Notes: a model not told the origin generated them from the sequence alone. Positions 17,367 to 26,794 are shown, counted from the stretch's first letter. The stretch: 64,000 bases of DNA from Pedobacter roseus (GCF_014395225.1 NZ_CP060723.1:1364001-1428000); one strand, 5' to 3'. Program-made: numbers and translations.

Positions 17367-19177
17367 ATGAAACGTATTCTTAATGTGTTCTTGCTATGTT
17401 TAATAGCACTATCTTCTCTTGCACAAACGAAAAAACAAAAAACTGGCGATCCTTTGGCTGGGATCGATACTTTGCTAAACAGGATCTTGAAAGATCAGCA
17501 GGTGGCTGGTTTTGCAGTAGCGGTGGTAAAAGGCGATCAGGTAATTTATAGTAAAGGTTTTGGTTACCGCGATGTCGAAAACAAAAAACCGGTTACACCG
17601 AACACCCTTTTTGCTATCGGCTCGAGCACTAAATCATTTACCTCTGCACTCATTGGTTTGCAGCAAAAAGAAGGAAAGCTATCTTTCGATGGCATTGCGA
17701 CCTCTTATTTGCCGCAGTTAAAGTTTTATAATGATAATATGAACAGCCAGATTACCGTTCGTGATATGATGTGCCACCGCACTGGTTTATCACGTTATGA
17801 TTTATCGTGGTTCGTATTTAATACTTCCAACCGCGATAGCATCATACAGCGGGTGCGTTATATGGAGCCAACTGCTGCTGTGCGCGAAAAATGGCAATAC
17901 AATAATTTTATGTTTTTGGCGCAGGGCATGATTGTTGAAAAACTGACCGGAAAAACCTGGGAGCAGAATATAAAAGAAAAGTTTTTTGATCCACTGGAAA
18001 TGAGCCGTTCCAATACCAGTATTTTTGAATTCGAAAAGGATAATGATGCTTCATTACCCTATACCATAAACAATAAAGGCGTTATTGAAAAGATCGATTA
18101 TTTTAATATAGATGGAATGGGGCCGGCCGGAAGCATTAATAGCAGTGTTAACGATATGACCCATTGGTTAAAAGTGTGGATCAACGGGGGATCTTATAAA
18201 GGGAAAGAGATTTTACCTACCTCTTATATACGAGAGGCTGCAAGTTCTCAGATGGTGATGGGGGCGGTTTACCCGAAGAGGATAAGGATATTTACCTTTC
18301 TACTTATGGTTTTGGCTGGATGATCAGTTCGTACCGTGGGCATTACATGGTAGAGCATGGGGGCAACATCAATGGTTTTTCGGCAAGTGTATCCTTTTTT
18401 CCTACAGATAAAATAGGTATTGTGGTTTTAACCAATCAGAATACATCTAATGTTCCCAAAATTGTTTACAGCAGCATTGCCGACAGGGTATTGGAACTAA
18501 AAAACATCGACTGGAACGGTAGAGCGATTAAAGCAAAAAAAGAGGCGAAAGAAAGAGAAAAGGCAACAAAAAAGACAGCTGAAAATACCCACGTTTTAAA
18601 TACCAAACCTTCACATCCTTTAAAAGATTACGATGGCCTGTTTGACAACCCTGCTTATGGCGTGATCAATGTATCATTTAAAAACGATTCGCTATTTGCC
18701 ATGATGGGAAAAGAGAAGCTTTTACTTAGGCACTATCATTATGATGTGTTCAGCATCAGCGGTATCGATAAAAAAGGAAAAATTGACACGGCAGAAAGTG
18801 ATCTGCGCTTTAATTTTATCAGCGGACAGGACGGCAAAATTGAAGGGGTCAGTATTCCGCTTGAGCGGGGAATGAAACCAGCCATTTTTTCATACAAACC
18901 AAGAACTGTTGAGTTGAGTGCTGCGGATTTAGAAAGTTATACCGGTACTTACGGCGAAAAGGGACTCGCCAAGGTATATTTAAAAGGCAAGATTTTATTT
19001 GTTTCAGTGCCCGGTCAGCCTGAATATGAAACCATTTCAATAGGAAACGATACTTTTAATTTTAAAAATCTAAAAGGCTTTAGTTTAAAATTCGAGAAAA
19101 AAGAAGGCGTATCAAAAGCTTCTTCCGTTTCATTTATACAGCCTAACGGAACGTTCAAACAGGTGAGGCAAAACTAG
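17367..19177 (+). pseudogene. Beta-lactamase-family serine hydrolase split by a 1-base frameshift
   Basis: A secreted penicillin-binding-like serine hydrolase of about 600 residues, read in two overlapping frames (17367-18323 and 18320-19177). The first part has a signal peptide ending SLAQ, the nucleophile motif SSTK (residues 86-89) and YNN (178-180). The second part has the third motif, HGG, soon after its start, followed by a C-terminal DUF3471-like region. The reading frame breaks in the G run at 18260-18264. One extra G there restores a continuous conserved-looking sequence (GGGLPEEDKDIYLSTYGFGWM) into the second frame. All catalytic motifs are intact otherwise, so the break is either a recent mutation, slippage at the G run, or a sequencing error. 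The substrate could be a peptide, ester or beta-lactam; it cannot be told. Confidence 0.85.
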
Positions 19178-19371
19178 AAGAAAACATGTTCATCGGGATT
19201 AATCAGGATCTGAACCCGATGATAATATCCTATAAATAAAAAATGATGATTTATCGGGTTTTGTTTGTCGTTTAAGCTAAAAAACATCTTTTTTACAGTG
19301 GTTTTAAAAGAACTTAAAATAATTTAACGGTAAATAAAGGTGTAAAACACAATGGGTATTAACTTTACAAA

Positions 19372-19863
19372 ATGAAAAAAATAGGATTAATTTCTGATAC
19401 CCATGGTTTTTTGGATGATGCCGTTTTTAAACATTTTGATGAGGTGGATGAAATATGGCATGCCGGAGATTTTGGCCCCAATGTAGCCGAACCTTTGGCA
19501 GCATTTAAGCCTTTGCGTGGGGTGTTCGGAAATATAGATGATGGAGCAATCAGATCAGCCTTTCCGGAACAAAATCGATTTAGCTGCGAAAGGGTTGATG
19601 TTTGGATGACCCATATTGGCGGTTATCCGGGTAGGTATTCATCTTTTGTAAAACCAGAAATATACACTAACCCTCCTAAATTATTCATTACCGGGCATTC
19701 GCATATTTTGAAAGTAATGTTCGATGAAAAAATAAAATGTTTGCATATAAACCCCGGTGCAGCGGGAAAACATGGCTGGCACAAGGTGCGTACACTGATC
19801 AGATTTTGCATTACTGACGAAAATATTCATACCTTAGAGGTTATAGAGTTATCGGGTAGATAA
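19372..19863 (+). CDS. Metallophosphoesterase, YfcE/MJ0936 type
   Basis: A 163-residue cytoplasmic phosphodiesterase with two metals. The expected motifs appear in order: D9-T-H11, GD at 32-33, GN at 53-54 followed by D56, H81, and GHSH at 108-111. The length and motif spacing fit the YfcE/MJ0936 family, which cleaves phosphodiesters of unknown physiological role. It lies 20 bases before fbp on the same strand, so the two may be co-transcribed. Confidence 0.9.
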   Translation: MKKIGLISDTHGFLDDAVFKHFDEVDEIWHAGDFGPNVAEPLAAFKPLRGVFGNIDDGAIRSAFPEQNRFSCERVDVWMTHIGGYPGRYSSFVKPEIYTNPPKLFITGHSHILKVMFDEKIKCLHINPGAAGKHGWHKVRTLIRFCITDENIHTLEVIELSGR

Positions 19864-19882
19864 TGTAAAATATACACTAAGT

Positions 19883-20962
19883 ATGGTTTGTGGCGTTAAA
19901 ACACTAGGACAATTTATTATAGAAAAACAGGCAGATTTCCCTTATGCCAAAGGTGAACTTTCGAGATTGTTGAGGGATATTGGCATTGCCGCAAAAATTG
20001 TAAACCGCGAAATTAATAAGGCTGGTTTGGTTGACATTCTCGGCGATATGGGAACTACGAATATCCAAGGAGAAGAACAGAAAAAATTAGATGTTTATGC
20101 CGATAAACAGTTTATTGCCGCTTTAACCAGTGGGGGTGAATGCTGTATCGTAGCTACCGAAGAGGAAGATGAAATTATCCATATCGAATCGCCTGTTTCG
20201 CAGAATGCCAAATATATTGTTTGCATCGATCCGTTGGATGGCTCTTCTAATACAGATGTAAACGTTGCTGTGGGAACCATTTTCTCCATTTATCGCAGAA
20301 AATCGGTAGATGGCAGGGCAAGTATCGATGATGTGCTGCAGAAAGGTACACAACAGGTAGCCGCAGGTTATATTATTTACGGCTCATCAACCATGCTGGT
20401 GTACACTACCGGAAAAGGAGTGAACGGCTTTACACTCGATCCATCCATCGGCGAATTTTGCCTTTCCCACCCTCAAATGAAAATACCCGAAATAGGCTAT
20501 CTATACTCTGTAAATGAAGGTAATTATGTGCATTTTCCTGATGGCGTTAAAAAATATATCAAATATTGCCAGGTAGAGGATGAAGCGACAAAACGCCCTT
20601 ATACTTCGCGCTACATCGGTTCCATGGTGGGCGATATCCACCGGAATTTAATAAAAGGAGGAATTTATATCTATCCTACCACCTCGCGTTCTCCAAACGG
20701 AAAATTAAGGCTCTTGTACGAATGTAACCCAATGGCTTTTATTATAGAACAGGCCGGGGGCAAGGCAAGTACAGGTTTCGAACGTATACTGGAAATCCAG
20801 CCGACGGAATTGCACCAAAGGGTTCCGATTTTTATCGGCTCCAAAAAAATGGTGGAAAAAGCGGAAGAAATGATGCTGCTTTACACCGCAAAATCAATTT
20901 CGGTTGAGGCCAAGGCAGAAGCCAGACTGGAAGATTTAAATGTAATCGGTGGGCTCGACTAA
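19883..20962 (+). CDS. fbp: Fructose-1,6-bisphosphatase, class 1
   Basis: Gluconeogenic hydrolysis of fructose 1,6-bisphosphate to fructose 6-phosphate, in the cytoplasm. The protein has 359 residues. The metal-binding acidic segment ATEEEDE is at 91-97 and the signature [13 protein letters not shown] at 115-127. The phosphate-binding segment [14 protein letters not shown] lies near residue 240 and the substrate-binding [17 protein letters not shown] near 270. This order is that of class 1 FBPases. The gene overlaps the convergent rnhA by 4 bases at its 3' end, with no terminator between them. Confidence 0.95.
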   Translation: MVCGVKTLGQFIIEKQADFPYAKGELSRLLRDIGIAAKIVNREINKAGLVDILGDMGTTNIQGEEQKKLDVYADKQFIAALTSGGECCIVATEEEDEIIHIESPVSQNAKYIVCIDPLDGSSNTDVNVAVGTIFSIYRRKSVDGRASIDDVLQKGTQQVAAGYIIYGSSTMLVYTTGKGVNGFTLDPSIGEFCLSHPQMKIPEIGYLYSVNEGNYVHFPDGVKKYIKYCQVEDEATKRPYTSRYIGSMVGDIHRNLIKGGIYIYPTTSRSPNGKLRLLYECNPMAFIIEQAGGKASTGFERILEIQPTELHQRVPIFIGSKKMVEKAEEMMLLYTAKSISVEAKAEARLEDLNVIGGLD

Positions 20963-21429
20963 AGCTGCGCCTTGCTTCTTTCCACTTCAAAAAAAGTATC
21001 TATCGCTAAATTTTGCTTGTCTTGTGAAGCAAAAACAGCTAAACGGTCGCAACGCTCGTTCTCCGGATGATCGTTGTGGCCTTTAATCCAGATAAATTTC
21101 ACTTTGTGCAGTTTATATAATTCAAGGAAACGCATCCAAAGGTCTTTATTTTTCTTGTCTTTAAAACCTTTTTTTACCCAGCCAAAAACCCATTTTTTTT
21201 CAACGGCATCAACCACATATTTCGAATCGGAATAAACGGTTACCTCCTGGTTTAAACTTTTTAAAGCCTCTAATCCCTTTATTACAGCCAATAACTCCAT
21301 GCGGTTATTCGTAGTCATCCTAAAACCACCACTTAATTCTTTATAATGTTGTCCTGCCCTTAAAATGGTACCCCAGCCACCTGGTCCTGGGTTGCCGCTG
21401 GCTGCTCCGTCTGTATAAATTTCGATCAT
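20959..21429 (-). CDS. rnhA: Ribonuclease HI
   Basis: Degrades the RNA strand of RNA-DNA hybrids. The 156-residue protein has the catalytic residues D7 (IYTDGA), E45 (NRMELLA), D68 (YSDSKY) and D128 (ERCDRLA), plus His118 in the GHND loop. These correspond to D10, E48, D70, D134 and H124 of the E. coli enzyme. The segment around [16 protein letters not shown] gives the basic protrusion found in type HI enzymes. Convergent with fbp (4-base overlap). Confidence 0.95.
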   Translation of the reverse strand: MIEIYTDGAASGNPGPGGWGTILRAGQHYKELSGGFRMTTNNRMELLAVIKGLEALKSLNQEVTVYSDSKYVVDAVEKKWVFGWVKKGFKDKKNKDLWMRFLELYKLHKVKFIWIKGHNDHPENERCDRLAVFASQDKQNLAIDTFFEVERSKAQL

Positions 21430-21557
21430 AAACGCAGTAAAGTTATGTTTTTAGCTTCAAAATAGCTTGTTTTATCTGTTGCTGAAATTTTTTTTCAATT
21501 TCAAATAATTGAATGTTAAGGAATTAAAAATTTGTTGTAAAAACTTTGGAAAAAATA

Positions 21558-21588
21558 TTTGCAAGGAATATTAAAAGTCGTACTTTTG
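21558..21588 (+). promoter_or_regulatory. Promoter of tRNA-His
   Basis: TTTG at 21558-21561 and TACTTTTG at 21581-21588 match the Bacteroidota -33/-7 consensus with 19 bases between them. The tRNA begins 17 bases after the -7 element. This is the best promoter in the window. Confidence 0.8.
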
Positions 21589-21604
21589 TGACATCAAAAA
21601 ACAC

Positions 21605-21682
21605 GGTGGCTGTAGCTCAGTTGGTTAGAGTATTGGTTTGTGGTGCCGAGGGTCGTGGGTTCGAGCCCCATCAGCCACCCCA
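21605..21682 (+). tRNA. tRNA-His (GTG)
   Basis: A cloverleaf can be drawn fully. G-1 at 21605 faces C73, which is the tRNA-His identity pair. The acceptor stem is GTGGCTG/CAGCCAC. The D arm starts GCTC, and the anticodon loop TTGTGGT contains GTG on a TTGGT/GCCGA stem. The T arm is GTGGG/CCCAT with loop TTCGAGC. CCA is encoded (21680-21682). The 3' end is directly joined to a serine-recombinase remnant whose stop codon lies inside the tRNA gene. Confidence 0.95.
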
Positions 21683-21687
21683 GTGGG
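21677..21687 (+). other. attL-like junction at the 3' end of tRNA-His
   Basis: ACCCCAGTGGG spans the junction between the tRNA CCA end and the element's left end. The same 11 bases occur at 36195-36205. To the right, sequence similarity to the 36.2-kb copy continues for about 70 further bases; to the left there is none. This is the pattern expected of an integrated element's left boundary. Confidence 0.6.
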
Positions 21688-21725
21688 ACGAGGTCTTTTC
21701 AGAAGATTTTCGTCCCATTTTTTTT
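21684..21725 (+). terminator. Terminator for tRNA-His carried by the inserted element
   Basis: TGGGACGA pairs with TCGTCCCA, followed by eight T. It begins two bases after the tRNA CCA, inside the element end, and overlaps the 3' end of the recombinase reading frame. The copy at 36.2 kb keeps the same hairpin with two compensated base-pair changes. Confidence 0.9.
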
Positions 21726-22373
21726 GCTTCTAACTCTTTGTTTTTCAGGTAAATATGTTGGGCAATTTCATTAACCTGGGGTGTTCGATATCGGTCGCCA
21801 TTGTATTCCATTTTTTCCGGAAAAAGACAACTTATAAGATATCTTTTGCCCTCAACACTTGAATTTTCATAAAATAAATCCAGGTTGGTTAAATTGTTGA
21901 TCGCTCGCTCAGCTATCGGTTTAATATTCAAAACAGCTTTATTTTTAGTATTTAGCTCTGCCAGCTTCGATTCGAGTATGACGATTTTTTCATTACCTTC
22001 TACTTTTATTGTTCTAAAGTCCACGGCATCTAGCGCATTATCCAATAATAAATCCCTCGCTCTCTCAATTTTCTTGTTGCATTCTCTGATCTGTGCTGAA
22101 TATGCTTTTCGTTCATCCAAAATGGAACCAACCTGATTATGATATGCATCAGATATAGTTTCGATAAAAATCTCTTCATAACCATTCCTGGGTAGGTAGG
22201 CTAGGAGTTCAATTGTAAAGTCCTCATTGACTTTTTCGGATCTGTACCTGATTCCGCAAGCAGATGTGCAATGGTAGTAAGTGAAGTGTTTGTTTTTTCC
22301 TTTTGATGAACTTCCACTTAAAGATCGGTGACACTTAGGGCATTTCAAACAGCCACGAAGCGCAAGTGTGGGG

Positions 22374-22839
22374 ATTTCGCTGAAAGTGTGCACCAGATTT
22401 CATTCCAAACTGTGCACCCAGCTTTTTACCATCCGGTCTTGATGGAATCGTAAAGACTGAGCCAAATATATCCAATCTTCCCAGATTCCTTACCTTCATT
22501 TCCCAATCTATCTTTCCTACATCTGTTCTCTCAATCCTCCACAGAAGATGGTTTTGCAAGAAAAACGGCCTTCCAGGACAGAATTTGAGACAAATCAGCC
22601 CATGTTTAAAAACACATCAGAATAAGAAACGTAATTTTTGATTTTAAGGCCATTAGAACATCTCCATTTCGGTTTCTCTAGGCGAAACAATCATCGAGTC
22701 CAGCCCCGCTTTTCAGAAGCTTAAAACCGCTTAAAATGAGCCGAGTGGCCACTTTCAAGCGAAATCTAGTGAACAATATAGGCCGAAAAAGATGGCCACG
22801 ATGGATGAAAACCAGTGGCCACTTTTAGCGGAACCCCCA
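22374..22839. mobile_element. Decayed IS21-like remnant between two sets of terminal repeats
   Basis: The left side has two tandem repeats, ATTTCGCTGAAAGTGTGCACC (22374-22394) and ATTTCATTCCAAACTGTGCACC (22397-22418), by position and ending. The right side has AGTGGCCACTTTC...GCGAAAT (22744-22765) and AGTGGCCACTTTTAGCGGAA (22814-22833), in opposite orientation. Multiple short terminal repeats are characteristic of IS21-family ends. No istA or istB is left; the interior 320 bases have no credible gene. The two ends are not identical and could come from two elements. The insertion explains why the recombinase lost its N-terminal half. Confidence 0.45.
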
Positions 22840-22893
22840 ATTCTCTTCAAATCAGCTAAAAATTTATTGCTTATCCGAACCTTTGTCGACCCA
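22840..22893 (+). repeat. Element right-end repeat, attR-like copy
   Basis: 54 bases matching 36146-36200 at 51 positions plus one single-base gap, in the same orientation. They begin ATTCTCTTCAAATCA and end CGAACCTTTGTCGACCCA. Here the repeat is followed by a strong terminator unrelated to the element, which would be the natural terminator of tRNA-His displaced by the insertion. Confidence 0.75.
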
Positions 22894-22896
22894 ATC

Positions 22897-22929
22897 GTAC
22901 GGTATTCCTTAGGGATACCGTACTTTTTT
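22897..22929 (+). terminator. Strong terminator, probably the original one of tRNA-His
   Basis: GTACGGTATTCC pairs with GGGATACCGTAC (12 bp, one G-T) around TTA, then six T. No intact gene precedes it; it lies 4 bases after the element's right-end repeat. That position is where the tRNA's own terminator should be if the element inserted at the CCA end. Confidence 0.8.
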
Positions 22930-23196
22930 AAATAGTTTTTTTAAGCAACAAACTTCAAAGCTTAGAATTGATAAAATATTCCTACCCTTAGTTTATAAAT
23001 ACCCAACATAATTGATTTATACTGTTAAAAAAAATAAAGCCTAATCAACTATTTTCATTTTAACTCGAAAAATTGATCGTTTTTGGGGAAATTTTACCTT
23101 TAATAAACTACAAAGGAAAACCCGTATCAGACTAGATGACAAGTAAATTCAGGACGGTACAGATTCGTCACCAAAAGGAAGATATCAAAGAACATA
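22930..23196. other. Gap before SUMT, nothing recognised
   Basis: This AT-rich stretch between the tRNA-His element remnant and the 3' end of the SUMT gene shows no gene, repeat or clear terminator. Confidence 0.5.
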
Positions 23197-23967
23197 TTAC
23201 GCAGTTATCTTCAATGTTTTGTTGTGTAATGGATAATGCTGTGCAGCTACGATTTCTCTTGCTTTAACTACATCGCCGATAATTATTATTGCAGGGTAAG
23301 CCAAGCCTTCTCTTAAAGCCATTTCCTGAATATCTTTAATTTCGCATGTGCCTTGTTTTTGATGTGGCAATGTAGCATGCTGAATAATTGCCGATGGCGT
23401 AGAACCTAAGCCTGCTTTTTTGTATGCTGTTGAAATTTCTGCAAGTTTTCGCATACCCATATATATAACAACGGTGGCCGAAGTTTTCATCGCACACGAC
23501 AAATCATTCGATAAGCTTCCGTCTTTTTTAGTTCCAGTGATAATCCATACGCTTTCGCTAATGCCACGGTGCGTTAAAGGAACATCTATAAAACCCGAAC
23601 CCTGCATGCTGCTAATCCCTGGAATGTATTGAGATTCAATTCCGTGGCTTTCGGCGTAAAGCAATTCTTCAAATCCTCTACCAAAAATAAATGGATCGCC
23701 GCCTTTTAAACGGACTACAATTTTATGTTTTTTGGCATATTTTACAATTAATTCGTTGATTTTTTCTTGAGGAGTGCAACCTTCGTAAGGTTTTTTACCT
23801 ACATATACCATCTTGCAGCCAATTGGAGCAATTTCCAGTAATTTATCGTTGCTTAAATTGTCGTATAACACAACTTCTGCTCTTTTCAATACATTATAGG
23901 CTTTCATTGTCAATAATTCTGGGTCTCCAGGACCCGCACCCATTATAAAAAGTCCAAAATCTTCCAT
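23197..23967 (-). CDS. cobA: Uroporphyrinogen-III C-methyltransferase (SUMT)
   Basis: Methylates uroporphyrinogen III twice with SAM to precorrin-2, the first step to siroheme. The 256-residue protein carries the SAM-binding start GAGPGDPELLT (11-21), the segment VRLKGGDPFIFGRG (about 84-97) and the downstream IPGISS and PLTHRG motifs. It is a stand-alone methyltransferase without the CysG dehydrogenase/ferrochelatase half, so the last two siroheme steps must be encoded elsewhere. It is divergent from nirB, whose product needs siroheme, and they share a 272-base regulatory gap. Confidence 0.93.
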   Translation of the reverse strand: MEDFGLFIMGAGPGDPELLTMKAYNVLKRAEVVLYDNLSNDKLLEIAPIGCKMVYVGKKPYEGCTPQEKINELIVKYAKKHKIVVRLKGGDPFIFGRGFEELLYAESHGIESQYIPGISSMQGSGFIDVPLTHRGISESVWIITGTKKDGSLSNDLSCAMKTSATVVIYMGMRKLAEISTAYKKAGLGSTPSAIIQHATLPHQKQGTCEIKDIQEMALREGLAYPAIIIIGDVVKAREIVAAQHYPLHNKTLKITA

Positions 23968-24044
23968 TTTAATCTGTTTATTTTTAACGAAATAACTATT
24001 TATTTATAAAAGTGATTAAAAATTATTAATATTTACAATATTTT

Positions 24045-24058
24045 ATGATAAAAATCAT
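24045..24058. promoter_or_regulatory. FNR-type palindrome in the SUMT/nirB gap
   Basis: ATGAT-AAAA-ATCAT is a perfect dyad with the TTGATnnnnATCAA architecture of FNR-family sites. It lies 30 bases before the TATATTTG element of nirB and 78 bases before the SUMT start. A CRP/FNR-family regulator with an N-terminal cysteine cluster is encoded at the far end of the same cluster, so this is its likely operator. The match is seen; the binding is inferred. Confidence 0.55.
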
Positions 24059-24087
24059 GTTTTTATAAAAATTGTAAAACAAAAACA

Positions 24088-24095
24088 TATATTTG
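24088..24095 (+). promoter_or_regulatory. Bacteroidota -7 element for nirB operon
   Basis: TATATTTG matches TAnnTTTG exactly, 144 bases before the chosen nirB ATG. No good -33 is visible, which fits a promoter that depends on an activator bound at the upstream palindrome. Confidence 0.45.
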
Positions 24096-24239
24096 GATAT
24101 CAATTATCATATAAATATTAATAAATATAGTTTTATTTTTAAAAAATTAATGATAAATGAGTTTTGAAAATTATATCTATTGAAATTTTATAATTTTTTA
24201 ATGAAAAAATCATTCAAAACTACAAAAAACTTAAAAACC

Positions 24240-26747
24240 ATGAATAAATTAAAAGTAATTGTAATTGGTAATGGCATGGTAGGATACAAATTCTGCGAAA
24301 AGCTAAAATCTAAGTCTGATTCATTTAAATTAATTGTTTTTGGAGAAGAACCCAGACGAGCTTACGACAGGGTTCATTTAAGTGAATACTTTAATGGCAA
24401 AACAGCTGAAGATCTTTGTATGTCGACAGCGACTTGGTACGAGGAACAAGAGATTGACCTTTACTTAAACAATCCAGTCACTGGAATAGATAGAATGGCT
24501 AAAACCGTTTTTACATTATCTGGAGAAAGTTTTAATTATGATTTTCTGGTATTTGCCACTGGCTCTGCAGCATTTGTACCTAATATTAAAGGAATAGAAA
24601 AAGAAGGCGTATTTGTTTATCGCACCATCGAAGACCTTGATTTAATTTCAGCCTATTCAAAAAATGCTAAAAAAGCTTCGGTAATTGGAGGTGGTTTATT
24701 GGGTTTAGAAGCAGCCAAAGCCTTAATAGATTTGGGTATAGAAGAAACCAGCATCATCGAATTTGCACCTCGCTTAATGCCCAGACAAATTGATTTGGCT
24801 GGAAGCGAAATGCTGAAATCGATGTTGGTTGATTTAGGCCTGCAAATACACCTCAACAAAAACACGAGTAGCATTGAAGGCGATACCAGCATCAGTGGAT
24901 TAAAATTTAGCGATGACAGCGAAATGGCAATTGATATGCTAGTGATATCAGCAGGGATAAAACCAAGAGATGAACTAGCCAGACAATGCGGCATTAACGT
25001 TGGCACAAGAGGCGGAATTGTTGTAGATACCGAAATGCAAACCAGCGACCCTTGCGTTTTTGCCATTGGCGAATGCGCCCTTTTTGAAGAAATGATTTAC
25101 GGCTTGATTGCCCCAGGTTATGAAATGGCGGAAGTGCTGGCATCAAATCTTTGCGCACAAAGCAAATCTTTCAAAAGCTTTGATATGAGCACAAAACTCA
25201 AATTAATAGGCATTGATGTAGCCAGTTTCGGCGACCCTTTTATTAACGAGCCAGATTGCCGAACCATCGTTTTTGAAGATAAACATAAGGGCATTTATAA
25301 AAGAATAAACATTAGTAATGACGGGCAGTACCTTTTAGGAGGTATTTTAATTGGCGACGCAACAGCATACAACATGCTGTTGCAAACCAGTGTTAACCGA
25401 ATTGTGCTAACCGAAAATCCTGAAGAGTTGATTTTGGGCAGCCGTGGCGGCGAACAAGCTGGCGCAGGCATCGAAAGCTTACCAGATGCTGCATTAATTT
25501 GCAGTTGCGAAGGCGTTACCAAAGGAGATATCTGCAATTCGATCACCGAACAAGGTTGCGAAACAATTGATAGCATTAAAAAATGTACCAAAGCAGGAAC
25601 TGGATGCGGTGGCTGTATGCCGATGGTAAAAGATTTGATGCTTCACACCCTGAAAGCACAAGGCAAATATGTTCGAAACGTAATTTGCGAACATTTTAAT
25701 TACAGCCGCCAGGAATTGTATGACCTGATTCACATCCATCAGCTAAAAAGCTACGATGAAGTTTTGGATAAACTCGGCGAATCTGACGGTTGTGAAACCT
25801 GTAAACCTTTAGTATCTTCCTTATTGGCAAGTCTTTGGAACGAAATGATTCTTAAAAGAGGAAACGATACCGCACAAGATAGTAACGACAGGTTTTTAGC
25901 CAATATCCAAAAAGGTGGTTCGTACTCTATTGTTCCCCGGGTTGCGGGTGGAGAAATTACACCCGAAAAATTAATTGTAATTGGCGAAGTAGCCAAAAAA
26001 TATAACCTATATACCAAAATTACAGGCGGACAAAGAATTGATATGTTCGGCGCACACCTAAACGATTTGCCAATCATCTGGGAAGAATTAATTGCTGCTG
26101 GTTTTGAAAGCGGACATGCTTACGGCAAAGGTTTAAGAACGGTGAAAAGCTGTGTTGGAAGCACCTGGTGTAGATTTGGTTTGCACGATAGCGTAAGTTT
26201 TGCCATCCGTATTGAAGAACGTTACCGTGGAATCAGGGCGCCGCACAAATTTAAATCTGCGGTAAGCGGCTGCATTCGTGAGTGTGCGGAAGCACAAAGC
26301 AAAGATTTTGGCATCATCGCCACAGAAAAAGGCTGGAACCTATATGTATGCGGCAATGGCGGTAGTAAACCACAACACGCTCAATTGCTTGCAGCTGATG
26401 TAGACAGCGAAACCTGCATCAAATACATCGACCGTTTTTTAATGTTTTACATCCGCACAGGCGACCCATTAACCCGAACCGCAACCTGGCTAAACAAAAT
26501 GGAAGGCGGAATGGAATATTTACGCAATGTGGTAGTTAACGATAGCCTAGGCATGGGCGAAAAATGGGAAGCAGAAATTGAAAGATTAGTAGATACGTAC
26601 AAATGCGAATGGAAAGAAGCGGTAGAAAATCCCGCCATTAGAAAACGCTTTTCGCACTTTGTTAATGCGCCAGAAGAAAAAGACCCAACAATAGAATTTG
26701 TAGAGATGCGTGGGCAAAAATGCACTCCGGAATGGAAATCAGTCTAA
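24240..26747 (+). CDS. nirB: Assimilatory nitrite reductase, large subunit
   Basis: Six-electron reduction of nitrite to ammonium with NAD(P)H, in the cytoplasm. From ATG at 24240 the protein has 835 residues. An N-terminal FAD/NAD(P)H reductase (IVIGNGMVGYKFCEKL, second Rossmann motif VIGGGLLGLEAAKAL) fills about 1-300. A BFD-like [2Fe-2S] domain follows at about 418-460 (CSCEGVTKGD, then GTGCGGC), plus a second BFD-like stretch with DGCETCKP. The siroheme/[4Fe-4S] half is at 540-800 with cysteines CVGSTWC near 637 and CIREC near 677. The frame is open back to 24180 (another ATG at 24201), but the conserved sequence starts at MNKLKVIVIG. It heads the nitrate operon; nirD follows 47 bases later. 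Confidence 0.95.
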   Translation: MNKLKVIVIGNGMVGYKFCEKLKSKSDSFKLIVFGEEPRRAYDRVHLSEYFNGKTAEDLCMSTATWYEEQEIDLYLNNPVTGIDRMAKTVFTLSGESFNYDFLVFATGSAAFVPNIKGIEKEGVFVYRTIEDLDLISAYSKNAKKASVIGGGLLGLEAAKALIDLGIEETSIIEFAPRLMPRQIDLAGSEMLKSMLVDLGLQIHLNKNTSSIEGDTSISGLKFSDDSEMAIDMLVISAGIKPRDELARQCGINVGTRGGIVVDTEMQTSDPCVFAIGECALFEEMIYGLIAPGYEMAEVLASNLCAQSKSFKSFDMSTKLKLIGIDVASFGDPFINEPDCRTIVFEDKHKGIYKRINISNDGQYLLGGILIGDATAYNMLLQTSVNRIVLTENPEELILGSRGGEQAGAGIESLPDAALICSCEGVTKGDICNSITEQGCETIDSIKKCTKAGTGCGGCMPMVKDLMLHTLKAQGKYVRNVICEHFNYSRQELYDLIHIHQLKSYDEVLDKLGESDGCETCKPLVSSLLASLWNEMILKRGNDTAQDSNDRFLANIQKGGSYSIVPRVAGGEITPEKLIVIGEVAKKYNLYTKITGGQRIDMFGAHLNDLPIIWEELIAAGFESGHAYGKGLRTVKSCVGSTWCRFGLHDSVSFAIRIEERYRGIRAPHKFKSAVSGCIRECAEAQSKDFGIIATEKGWNLYVCGNGGSKPQHAQLLAADVDSETCIKYIDRFLMFYIRTGDPLTRTATWLNKMEGGMEYLRNVVVNDSLGMGEKWEAEIERLVDTYKCEWKEAVENPAIRKRFSHFVNAPEEKDPTIEFVEMRGQKCTPEWKSV

Positions 26748-26794
26748 CCAAATATAAAATCAACCAACAAATTATCAACCAAAACCAAACAATT

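Larger units (their letters stand above)
21671..22393 (-). pseudogene. Large serine recombinase, C-terminal fragment only
   Basis: About 238 residues homologous to the C-terminal part of large serine recombinases. There is a zinc beta-ribbon with paired cysteines (LKCPKCHRSLSG, then YYHCTSACGIRYR). A coiled-coil region of about 120 residues follows (ILDERKAYSAQIRECNKKIE and beyond), then a basic tail. The N-terminal resolvase domain with the catalytic Ser is missing. Upstream of the beta-ribbon the sequence changes to IS21-like terminal repeats at 22374, so the gene was broken there. The reading frame ends in SHWGG with its TGA inside the tRNA-His gene. It cannot be active; it marks the left end of an integrated element. 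Confidence 0.85.

Noticed and set aside
22335..22559. 74-codon minus-strand frame upstream of the recombinase fragment
   Set aside because: It crosses the IS-like repeats into the recombinase in the wrong frame; no family is recognised.
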